Shown here piece by piece: positions 46,731 through 54,856 of a stretch of DNA of 64,000 nucleotides. How positions within the stretch are numbered: the first letter of the stretch is position 1; each line of letters begins with the position of its first letter. This DNA comes from Roseiarcus sp963751165 (GTDB taxonomy: Bacteria; Pseudomonadota; Alphaproteobacteria; Rhizobiales; Beijerinckiaceae): contig CAVVTP010000017.1 in assembly GCA_963751165.1 (NCBI GenBank), positions 1 to 64,000 of the forward strand, read 5' to 3'. The position numbers were made by a program, and so were the translations under genes. A model generated the notes under the pieces. That model did not search any database, had not been told where the DNA came from, and saw only the letters and a program-made list of their open reading frames with translations.

Positions 46731-47052
46731 TTCCGCGGACATCGACGCGATTGTCGCGCTCGTGGCGATCGAGGGCGTGGTCCTTCTTGCTTGGCGCGCA
46801 CGCACCGGCGGCGGCCCTCCGATCCCAGGAACGATCGCGAACCTTGCGGCCGGGGCGTTTCTGCTGCTTGGCTTGCGCGAGGCTCTGGCCACGGGATCGC
46901 CCGAAACCATCATGGCCCTCCTTGCGATGGCGTTCGTCGCGCACATCGGCGATCTGGCGAGCCGTTGGAAAGCCGCCACATCGACCGGCCCTCAACGAGA
47001 AGGATCAGCTTCATCGTTCCAAATCGTCGAGCGGGACTCGCGCCGTGGATGA
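46711..47052 (+). CDS. Hypothetical membrane protein after tspO
   Basis: A 113-residue protein with about three hydrophobic segments (near residues 8-24, 38-55, 62-80) and a polar tail. It overlaps the tspO 3' end by 20 bp and the dxs start by 8 bp, so it belongs to the bchP-tspO transcript. I do not recognise the family. GTG 46705 is an alternative start two codons earlier. Confidence 0.65.
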   Translation: MAAIFLDSADIDAIVALVAIEGVVLLAWRARTGGGPPIPGTIANLAAGAFLLLGLREALATGSPETIMALLAMAFVAHIGDLASRWKAATSTGPQREGSASSFQIVERDSRRG

Positions 47053-48405
47053 AAACCAGACCCCATTGCTCGACACTATCGCGTCTCCGGACGATCTGCG
47101 GCGACTGCTCAAGAACCACTTACAACGTCTGTCTGACGAGTTGCGCCGAGAGACGACGACGCGGTTTTAAGAATTGGCGGCCATCTCGGCGCGAGCCTAG
47201 GCGTGGTCGAACTGACGGTCGCGCTCCACTACGTGTTTGACACCCCCGCGACCGGCTGATTTGGGATATCGGCCGCCAGGCTCATCCTCATAAAATTTTG
47301 ACTGGCCGCCGCGACCGTATGCGCACGCTGTGTCAGGGTGGCGAAAGGGCAAGGGCTACGCGCCCGCGGAAGCAGCTCCGGATAAGCTGCATGGGGTTAA
47401 CGCCTTCGATGTTGTCAGCGGGACGCAATTCAAGCCGAAGGCAAATGCGCCCACTTACACGAGGGTATTTGGGGAGAGTCCGATCCGCCTAGCCGGCGAG
47501 GATTCCAAGATCGTGGCCGTAACGGCCGCCATCCCTGCCGGCACGGAGTGGACCTTTTCGACGCCCAGTTTCCCGAGCGCGCTTTTGACGGCGGCATCGC
47601 CGAGCAGCACGCGGTGACGTTTGCTGCGGGCCTCGCCGCTGCGGGCTTCAAACCCTTCTGCGCCATCTACTCGACCTTCTTACAGCGCGGCTACGATCAG
47701 ATCGTGCACGACGTCGCGATCCAGAAGCTTCCGGTGCGGTTTGCGATCGACCGCGCCGGGCTGGTCGGCGCCGACGGACCGACGCACGCTGGTTCGTTTG
47801 ATATCTCGGATGCCTGCCGAAAATGATCGTGATGGCGGCGGCGGACGAAGCCGAACTCCTTCACATGGTCGCGACGGCGGCCGCTCATGACGAAGGCCCG
47901 ATCGCATTTCGCTATCCGCGCGGCGAGGGGACGGGTGTGGATTTGCCGGAGCGCGGCGAGCCCTTAGAAATCGGTCGCGGGCGGATCCTTCGCAAGCCTC
48001 CCGCATCGCCCTGCTTTCGCTTGGCGCGCGTCTGGCGGAATGCCTCAAGGCGGCGGAAGACCTGTCCAGCCGAGGCCTTACGACCACGGTCGCGGACGCC
48101 CGTTTCGCCAAACCGCTTGATACGGCGCTCATCGATATGCTCGCGCGAGAACACGAGCTTCTTCTCACGGTCGAGGAGGATCGATCGGCGGATTCGGATC
48201 GTTCGTCTTCAGTTACCGGGCGGAAGCGGGCCTTCTCGACACAGGCTTTCGAGTGCGAGCCCTCACGCTTCCGGATCGGTTTCTGGAGCACGACAAGCCG
48301 GAGCGGCTCTATGCTCTTGCCGGCCTCGATGCCCGTGCGATCGTCACGAAGGCGCTCGCGGCCCTTCCACGACTCTCGCAAAACCTCTTGCACGGCACTC
48401 TTTGA
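47045..48405 (+). pseudogene. dxs: Degraded 1-deoxy-D-xylulose-5-phosphate synthase
   Basis: Pieces of DXS, which feeds isoprenoid synthesis, occur in order over several frames: NQTPLLDTIASPDDLRRL, GGHLGASLGVVELTVALHYVFDTP, LTGRRDRMRTLCQGG, KGKGYAPAEAAPDKLHGVNAFD, DLFDAQFPERAFDGGIAEQHAV, FAIDRAGLVGADGPTHAGSFDI and LTLPDRFLEHDKPERLY. About 230 residues between RTLCQGG and KGKGYAP, including most of the ThDP-binding domain, are missing. At least five further frame changes follow, several at G-runs. Even if the indels were errors, the deletion removes the active site, so another dxs must exist. Confidence 0.88.
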
Positions 48406-48488
48406 GCAGTCGGGCCGCGGGCGCACCGTTCCGGTATGCAGCCAAAAGGGCGTTGTCTGCGTAAAAATGACTTTACAGTGTCGACAAA

Positions 48489-48506
48489 TGTCAATGTGTC
48501 TTTACA
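48489..48506. promoter_or_regulatory. PpsR/CrtJ-type box upstream of aerR
   Basis: TGTCAATGTGTCTTTACA matches TGT-N12-ACA exactly and lies 90 bp before the aerR start, in a short AT-richer stretch. It suggests that PpsR controls this regulator. Confidence 0.5.
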
Positions 48507-48595
48507 ATGGTCAAGTTTTCGCTTTCAATGCAATCAAAACGCGTTCCTGCCCATGCGGGACGAACCAAGCCCGAGAAGCGTTTGGGGAGAGAATC

Positions 48596-49471
48596 ATGGC
48601 GGTCGAGGGGGTATTTTCCTCAGCTCAATTCGAATACGTATGCCTCACCCGTGATTCGTCGAGCGCAAGCCTCGACGCACTTCGACCGCCGGCAGTCCAA
48701 GAGAAACGGCCGCCGGTCCGATCCCGCCTCGCAGACATCGTGGCGGTCGAAATCGGCCCAAGACTGGTCCTTCTCCATTATGATGGCTTGGCGGCGCCGC
48801 CGGAGAGACGGCCGTCGCGAGACGAGATCGAGACGCTGGCAAGCCTGGCCATCGGACACGATGAGGCAGCAGCCACCGCGTATTTCGAGAGCATACGCGC
48901 GCAAGAGCATTCCTTTGCGACGCTCCTGACTTTCTTTCTTGCCCCAGCAGCACAGCATCTCGGGGAACTTTGGAAACAGGACGTCTGCAATTTCTTTGAC
49001 GTGACCGTTGGCGTCGGGCGATTGCAAGCGCTGATGGACCGCATGAGTGTGCCGGAGGCCGCACCAGGATCGGATTTTTACCGCCGCGCGGTCCTAATCG
49101 TTCTGCCGGGCGAGACCCACCGCCTGGGCGTTCGCATGGTCGCCAAGCTTCTCGAAACAACGGGTTGGTATGTGACAATTGAAGAAGAGCGTCCCGCTGC
49201 GGACAATGCGAGGACAGTGGCGGAGGAATGGGTTGGCGTCGTCGGCGTATCACTCAGCGTCGTTTCGCGACTTGAGCTTGCGGCGAGAACAATCGCGGCT
49301 GTTCGATCAGCGTCTATTAATCCCCGTCTCGGCGTCATGGTGGGAGGAAACGCATTTAACGAGCATCCGGAGCTTGTGGCGCGAGTCGGAGCGGACGGTG
49401 CGGGCTTCGACGCTCCGACAGCTGCGGTCCTCGCTTCGCATCTTCTCATGCGGCAGACGGCTTTGCGCTAA
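48596..49471 (+). CDS. aerR: AerR/PpaA-type B12-binding photosynthesis regulator
   Basis: A 291-residue protein of the PpaA/AerR family: a helical N-terminal half (HDEAAATAYFESIRAQEHSFATLLTFFLAPAAQHLGELW) and a C-terminal cobalamin-binding-like Rossmann domain (LPGETHRLGVRMVAKLLETTGW; VVGVSLSV; VGGNAF). The His in GETHRLG is at the position of the B12-ligating His. AerR modifies CrtJ/PpsR activity in Rhodobacter. ATG 48596 is chosen because homology starts there; the longer upstream frame overlaps the dxs remnant. Ends 4 bp into bphO from the opposite strand. Confidence 0.85.
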   Translation: MAVEGVFSSAQFEYVCLTRDSSSASLDALRPPAVQEKRPPVRSRLADIVAVEIGPRLVLLHYDGLAAPPERRPSRDEIETLASLAIGHDEAAATAYFESIRAQEHSFATLLTFFLAPAAQHLGELWKQDVCNFFDVTVGVGRLQALMDRMSVPEAAPGSDFYRRAVLIVLPGETHRLGVRMVAKLLETTGWYVTIEEERPAADNARTVAEEWVGVVGVSLSVVSRLELAARTIAAVRSASINPRLGVMVGGNAFNEHPELVARVGADGAGFDAPTAAVLASHLLMRQTALR

Positions 49472-50136
49472 GCCCACGCCGCGGTCGCGATCCCGGTTTT
49501 CCAGTCGGCCATCCAAGCCTCGAACGTCGCGAACGTCGCAGCAGCGGAGTCGATCGCGTCGCGTGCCTGTTCGGCTGCCTCGGCCAGCGTTTCGAGTTGC
49601 TTCAGAAATGCGCTCCACATTGCGCTGCGCTGCTCCCCTCGCCCGAGAAAGAAGCTGCGTCCCGCGCCTGATTCGTCGCCGATGTATCCTTTTAGCGCGC
49701 GCGCAATTTGCAGACCTCCCAAAGTCGAGCCCTCAACCACATAGAGCGCGCCCAGCAACGAACCCTTGCTCGCGAGCGGCAGCGTCGACGACCAGAGCGG
49801 AAGGCTGACGATTGTCCCCTCGTCCAGCCCGAGCGCGATCAGATCGGCGCGAAGCGCAGGCGACCGCGCTCGGGCGTCGACGTCGAGGTCTATTGTCGAT
49901 TTGCTAGCGGACGACCGAACCAAGTCGTCAAATGGCCGGTGAAAGCCGTAGAGGCGCCCAAGTAGCCTCCGATACTCGCAAACGTCGATAACCCCAGCGG
50001 CCGCGGCGCCGAAACCCGCGTGCGCGTGGATCCTTTCGTGAGCCTGGGCCGTCGCGTCGCGGAGCCGCGCCCGTACCGACGGCAGTTTTGGACGCGAGCC
50101 TGTCGGGGCAAGCCCCGTAGTGCACGCTTCTCTCAC
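49468..50136 (-). CDS. bphO: Biliverdin-producing haem oxygenase
   Basis: A 222-residue BphO-type haem oxygenase that makes biliverdin IX-alpha, the chromophore of the adjacent bacteriophytochrome. The proximal haem ligand is in LRDATAQAHERIHAH near the N-terminus, and the conserved YVVEGSTLGGLQIARAL lies in the distal helix region. The GTG at 50136 overlaps the bphP stop (GTGA). Convergent with aerR, sharing 4 bp. Confidence 0.9.
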   Translation of the reverse strand: MREACTTGLAPTGSRPKLPSVRARLRDATAQAHERIHAHAGFGAAAAGVIDVCEYRRLLGRLYGFHRPFDDLVRSSASKSTIDLDVDARARSPALRADLIALGLDEGTIVSLPLWSSTLPLASKGSLLGALYVVEGSTLGGLQIARALKGYIGDESGAGRSFFLGRGEQRSAMWSAFLKQLETLAEAAEQARDAIDSAAATFATFEAWMADWKTGIATAAWA

Positions 50137-52322
50137 GATGGGAGATCCGGACTTTTCTTGCGCCAAGCCTCGGTGTTCGACAGCGCAAGCTGTTCCAGAA
50201 CTTCCGCGGTGCGCGCGACGGATAGCGTCACGCTTTCAAGCAACGTCGGCACCTCGGGGAGGTCGGTCCCATCGGTGATTTCGAGGGCCGCTAGCTGAGC
50301 GTTTTCGATCACGCAAGACATGAGCTGTCGAACCGCGATGTTCCCCGGCGAATTGACGGTCGTCGAGACCTGCCGATGGCTGCGGAGAATGCTGTCCTGG
50401 AAGCGTCTTCGCGCCGACTGGGCCGCCTTGCGGTCCGTTAGGTCGGCGAAAAGGACCACAAAGCCCAGCGCGCGGTCTGAGGCGACGAAAACCGGGTCCG
50501 CGCGCACCAAGACCGCCGTCGCGTGGCCCTGAGCCGTGTGGATTATCGCTTCGCCCCGCCAGGGTCGGTTCTCATTAACCAGCATCCTAAACCTTCGGCT
50601 GGCCTGTTGCGGATCAGCAAAAAGAACCGACAGCCCTTCAAGGCTCCGTAAAGAATCGCGGTCGATCCCGAGCCAATCGCTTAAGCTGGAGTTGCTTTCG
50701 AGGATCACGCCGCGAGCGTCGGCGACGATGACCTGCTGGTCCGAGCCGCGGACCTGACGGAGAACATGCTCGAGTTGGTCCTGCGTGATCAAAACACGAA
50801 CGGCGCGGAATTGAACAATAACGTCGGTCACGCTCGTACCGATCAGCCCCGCGGCGCAGAGGTCTGCGGCAGTCCAGGGATCTGAGGTGCCTTTGACAAT
50901 CTGATGCCATTGCGCAAACGAACGGCGCGGAGAGAGTTCCGACGGATCGTCCTTCGAGGAAGGCGACTTGAACGGATTGCCGCCCCAGGTCACAGTTCGG
51001 ACGCGTTCGTTTCTGAACCAGATCAGCATCTCGTCGGCCTGCGCTGAAATCGGCGCGGCCACGATACCGCTGGCCACCCCCGCTAAGGGCGTGAACGTCT
51101 CCTCCTCACCACCAAGACTTGCAGTCGAGAAAACGCCCTGCTTGAGCTTTGGGCCGACCCAGCGCGCGATCTCGCGAATTTCGTCGGTTCCGGGAACATC
51201 GCCCGTCGTCAAGACCTCGTTCTCGAAAAGCAGCGCCGCGCCGCTCGCACCGAGCGGTAAAAGTAGAGGGCGCGTGCGGTCGAACAACGCGCCCCGCCAG
51301 TCTCCGTCGCGAAGGATCCACTCGGTCATTCGTTGTTCGAGGCGGCGGGCGGCAAGTTCGCCCTGGCCTCGCATGAAGCTTTCCAACGCCGCGATCCGGG
51401 TTCCGATCACCTCGGCGAGCACCTCGCACACCGAGCGTATCTCGAAGTGCTGGAATCGCGGCGAATAGTGATGACAGGAGATGAGGCCCCAGAGCCGACC
51501 TCCTACCATCAGGGAGACGACCAGCGTTGCCGCGACCCCCATGTTCTGGAGGTATTGGAGGTGTATGGGCGACACGCTCCGCAAGAAGCAAAGCGACATG
51601 TCGAGGTCTTTTCCCGAAATCGGCGAAAGCCTTGGCGACAAGGCCGCCGGCGTATAGTCGACATCGGCAAGGAGTCGCACGCGGCTGCGCTCATAGAGGC
51701 GGCGCGCGATCTGCGGAATGTCGGAAGCCGGATAGCGGTTGCCGTGAAAAGCTTCGAGGTCCGGCTTCTTGGTCTCCGAGAAGACTTCGCCATGGCCCGC
51801 ATCGTCGAAGCGATACACCATGACGCGGTCGTACCCGGTGAGCCGCCGGAAGATGCGCGCGCTTTCATCGCAGAGTGTTTGCAGGGTTGTCGCGGCAACT
51901 ATCGAGGAAACTGCGCCTTCGAGGGCCTCGGGGCCTACTGTGTCCGGTCCAGCATGCTCGATCTCGACAATGAGTTCGCTATCCGGAGCGCGATGAATAA
52001 GCGCGGTGCAGGGCTCGTTTCGCACGCCGATGGTGCAGCGCACCGCGGCTGGAATCGACTTTATGCTGTCGGGCAGGGACCCGTTGGTTCGCTCCCACAA
52101 CGTCCCGCCAAGAGCCCGCAACCGGAGCCCTTGCAGATTGCCGCCGACGCCAAGATAGGCCGAGGCGTTATCGCTCGCCTGAGCGATAATCTGATCGGGC
52201 TCGCCAATGACAAGCAACGCGCCATGCGGCTGGATCGAGCCTGCGAGATGAATCTGCTCGCGCTCGCAGTTCGAAAGATTCGCGGTTCCAAAAGCGGGCG
52301 AAATGGGCTGGGCGATTGCCAA
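50133..52322 (-). CDS. bphP: Bacteriophytochrome without kinase domain
   Basis: A 729-residue photoreceptor with PAS-GAF-PHY core and a C-terminal PAS plus helical output. Biliverdin Cys is at about residue 19 (NCEREQIHLAGSIQPHG), PASDIP at about residue 200, and the PHY tongue PRRSF at about 463. The C-terminal PAS (QVIVADARGVILESNSS) is followed by RRFQDSILRSHRQV and no HATPase motif. That architecture matches bacteriophytochromes that antagonise PpsR2 by direct binding. TTG 52322 has GGGAGG about 8 bp upstream; GTG 52346 is possible. Confidence 0.9.
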   Translation of the reverse strand: MAIAQPISPAFGTANLSNCEREQIHLAGSIQPHGALLVIGEPDQIIAQASDNASAYLGVGGNLQGLRLRALGGTLWERTNGSLPDSIKSIPAAVRCTIGVRNEPCTALIHRAPDSELIVEIEHAGPDTVGPEALEGAVSSIVAATTLQTLCDESARIFRRLTGYDRVMVYRFDDAGHGEVFSETKKPDLEAFHGNRYPASDIPQIARRLYERSRVRLLADVDYTPAALSPRLSPISGKDLDMSLCFLRSVSPIHLQYLQNMGVAATLVVSLMVGGRLWGLISCHHYSPRFQHFEIRSVCEVLAEVIGTRIAALESFMRGQGELAARRLEQRMTEWILRDGDWRGALFDRTRPLLLPLGASGAALLFENEVLTTGDVPGTDEIREIARWVGPKLKQGVFSTASLGGEEETFTPLAGVASGIVAAPISAQADEMLIWFRNERVRTVTWGGNPFKSPSSKDDPSELSPRRSFAQWHQIVKGTSDPWTAADLCAAGLIGTSVTDVIVQFRAVRVLITQDQLEHVLRQVRGSDQQVIVADARGVILESNSSLSDWLGIDRDSLRSLEGLSVLFADPQQASRRFRMLVNENRPWRGEAIIHTAQGHATAVLVRADPVFVASDRALGFVVLFADLTDRKAAQSARRRFQDSILRSHRQVSTTVNSPGNIAVRQLMSCVIENAQLAALEITDGTDLPEVPTLLESVTLSVARTAEVLEQLALSNTEAWRKKSPDLPS

Positions 52323-52362
52323 AGGCCAAACCTCCCATCTGGCCACTCGAGGTGGCGGTCTA

Positions 52363-53718
52363 TTAATCCTGCAGCCTGTATTTTTTCAGCTTGGCGTGCA
52401 AGCTCTGACGACTGAGCCCAAGGGACTTCGCCGCTCTCGTTCGATTGCCGTTCGCTTGTACGAGCGCGCGGCTGATACGCTCGCGCTCAATCGCTGCGAT
52501 GGAAGATCTGACAACGTTCCCGAGCGGTCGATCAGGACGCTCATCGCTCAGAGCGGACCTGGGAGAAGCAAGCTCTTCGCGCTGGCGCGTACGAGAGATG
52601 ACGTCGCGAAGCACGAGGCCAAAGTAAGACGGTCGGCTCACGTGATCACCGACCGCGGAAATCTCGACCTCAGTGTTTGCGCCAAGCTCGCCCTCGAGCG
52701 TGGTCCTCATCGCGCGCACCGTTCCGTGCTGATCGACGAGGCTCATAATAACCCTGATCCCCGTTCCTGGCCGCGAGAGCCAGCGTTTGATGTTCTGACC
52801 GACAACAGCGCTCTCCACCCCAGCTTGAACCAGGTCGAGAAAGGTGTGGTTAGCCTGCTGGACGAGGCCCTCGCGATCGACGATAACGAAGCCGTCCGGC
52901 ATCCGTTGCACAAAGTCATCAACCGAGAACGGATCGCTTTCGCGATCCGCAGCTCCTGAGCCGCGCGGGTCCTCGGTCCCAGTGAGCGGCGCCATCTGAA
53001 TGAGATAGAAAGAGCCGCCTTCACTTGTTAGCATGGACGCGCGACAGCTCCAGGGAACGTCGGGCGAAACGTGAAGGACGACGCTCGGAGCGCGGCCATT
53101 CATCCGGGCGCTCGCTAGCATGGCGTCGAGAGCCCCGCGGTCGCCGTCTGCCAACTTCGGACAGAACTCCCCGCCTGGCACCAAGCCGAGACACTTCGTC
53201 GCTGCCACGTTCGCCTCTACCACGCGCTGATTGCTCACCCGGACAAGGACGACAGCCTCAGACGATGCGTCGAGCAGCGCACGATAGCGGGTTTCGATCT
53301 CCCGGAGCTTCCAATAGTCCCGTTCACGATCCCGCTGCACGAGCTCAAGGCGCGATCTGAGCTCGGAAATCGCTTGCACGCTCTTCCCGATCGCAATGAA
53401 TCCCGCTTTCTTGCTGAGCTTCACCGCCGTGTATTCGAGCAGCAACTCGCGACCGCTGGGCAAACGCTGATTGACGGTGAAGCACGAAGATTCACCCTCC
53501 CGTTGCGCCTCCTCGACCGCTTGGGCAACCTGCCCAGCCATTTCGGGAGGGACGGTGTCGGTCCAACGCACTCCTCTCCACTGCTCGATCGATTCGCCGG
53601 CAAGAGTCTCAGCGGAGACCGCGGTACGGATCACACCCTCGCCGTCCACGGCAAGAGTGATGTCGGGACCGATCTGCGAATGCTCGCTCATCCCTTGTCC
53701 AAATACGCCAGAGACCAT
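52363..53718 (-). CDS. ppsR2: Transcriptional regulator PpsR2
   Basis: A 451-residue PpsR paralogue: N-terminal domain (DITLAVDGEGVIRTAV), PAS at EAVVLVRVSNQRVVEAN, second PAS at DGFVIVDREGLVQQANHTF, and a Fis-type HTH (NRTRAAKSLGLSRQSLHAKLKKYRLQ). Unlike PpsR1 it has no Cys before the HTH (IERERISRALVQANG), so it is unlikely to share the same thiol redox switch. It is first in a ppsR2-bphP-bphO operon and is the expected partner of BphP. ATG 53691 is an alternative start. Confidence 0.9.
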   Translation of the reverse strand: MVSGVFGQGMSEHSQIGPDITLAVDGEGVIRTAVSAETLAGESIEQWRGVRWTDTVPPEMAGQVAQAVEEAQREGESSCFTVNQRLPSGRELLLEYTAVKLSKKAGFIAIGKSVQAISELRSRLELVQRDRERDYWKLREIETRYRALLDASSEAVVLVRVSNQRVVEANVAATKCLGLVPGGEFCPKLADGDRGALDAMLASARMNGRAPSVVLHVSPDVPWSCRASMLTSEGGSFYLIQMAPLTGTEDPRGSGAADRESDPFSVDDFVQRMPDGFVIVDREGLVQQANHTFLDLVQAGVESAVVGQNIKRWLSRPGTGIRVIMSLVDQHGTVRAMRTTLEGELGANTEVEISAVGDHVSRPSYFGLVLRDVISRTRQREELASPRSALSDERPDRPLGNVVRSSIAAIERERISRALVQANGNRTRAAKSLGLSRQSLHAKLKKYRLQD

Positions 53719-54393
53719 GCGCGCTGCCGGAGAAGCGGTTCAGACGCTATGAAGGAGCCCGCGCCGAGACTTCGCTTACAAAAACCTTATCGCAATCGTC
53801 ACATTCAAGTCCAGTCCCCTCGTTCGCTAGCGCGTCCCTCGGCCGGCGAATAGACCATTGCCAAAACGACTGAAATAGTGTCCAAAACAGCAAGTGCAGG
53901 TTTTGGGCCTCACCGCGATGTCAGCCGAAAAGGAGCCCGGATGGGCGCCACTCCGCGACCTCGTCCAAGATCAATGCTCCCATCGTAGCCGCCTGTGAAC
54001 GGATGGACAATCTCGTCTTCGATTAGCCCTTCCCAACCGGCTCACGATATTGAGTGCGAACCGTGCGCCGGATAGGGCATTTGAACCCGAGTTCCTTGCG
54101 CAATTGGCGCTCATCCGCCTTGCTGGGACGGGGATATGTCCAGCCGGAGTTGGCCGGAGGCCGACCTACGTGTATTTGCCAGAGGCTCGACGCTGCAAAG
54201 GCATTCGACCTACAGAATCGACGAGACAGACAGAAATTGCCCGATGCGGCTGACCTAGTCGGGGCGCGGCGAGTTTCGGGCGAAACCCAGCACCCAATTG
54301 CATTGGTCCGCCAATATGACGAGGTCGTGATCCTGTTTTAACGGCGGCGCCTGTTGGAGGAAACACGGTGACCGAGTTAGGGTACTTATTGCG
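53719..54393. other. Intergenic stretch without a supported gene
   Basis: About 675 bp upstream of ppsR2. No ORF shows family motifs, and no clear TGT-N12-ACA box was seen. It leads into gene fragments at 54394-54845, so this may be part of a larger decayed island. Confidence 0.5.
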
Positions 54394-54675
54394 CAGCTGA
54401 CGCTCCCTGATCTTGCCGATCGCCACCTCCTCGCTGCCGCGATTGCAGGCCGTGTCTCCCGTATCCGTATCGTCACATGGAATCTGGGTAACTCTCCGGC
54501 CGAAGCGCTGCGCATCATGCTTCCGGGCAGAATCCGGACGATTTCCTCATGGGCCTTTGCACGTGGCCGCCAGACGCCACGACCGCCGTGGTGGAAAACG
54601 CCCGACAGAACCTCAAAAAGACAGCGCCAATCGTCACGAAATTTATCGACGCTCTCGATCGGCAAAAGCTGATTC
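54394..54675 (+). pseudogene. Fragment of a PIN-domain (VapC-like) protein
   Basis: Two frames together resemble the C-terminal half of PIN-domain proteins: QLTLPDLADRHLLAAAIAGR and VTWNLGNSPAEAL, then after a frame change QNPDDFLMGLCTWPPDATT and LDRQKLIRF. There is no start and no N-terminal acidic motif, so this is a remnant. PIN proteins are RNases, often toxins of toxin-antitoxin pairs. Confidence 0.5.
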
Positions 54676-54679
54676 GGTT

Positions 54680-54845
54680 CGTTGCCCTCCTGGTCGCCGC
54701 GGCCGGGCCGAAGGTCATTGTGCAGGAGCGCCGCGCAGTCGGGGGCGGCGACCGAGGAATTCCATCCGGGTTCCGAAATTCGGTCGCCGCCTATACGGTC
54801 TCCCTGCTGAACTCGACCATCATCGGAAATTACGGAAATTCATCC
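54680..54845 (+). pseudogene. Fragment duplicating the 5' part of the downstream desaturase-like gene
   Basis: The sequence is very similar at DNA level to 56577-56745 in the intact oxidoreductase gene. It encodes LVAAAGPKVIVQERRA and PSGFRNSVAAYTVSLLNSTII, compared with LKVIVLERRAIVGG and PGFRNSVAAYTVSLLHPTII. It carries internal deletions and is cut off after about 165 bp. It is a recent partial duplicate or the scar of a recombination event. Confidence 0.75.
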
Positions 54846-54856
54846 GCTTTGAGCAA

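Noticed and set aside
51333..52415. 360-codon ORF antisense to bphP
   Set aside because: It is a shadow of the bphP frame; bphP has all phytochrome motifs.
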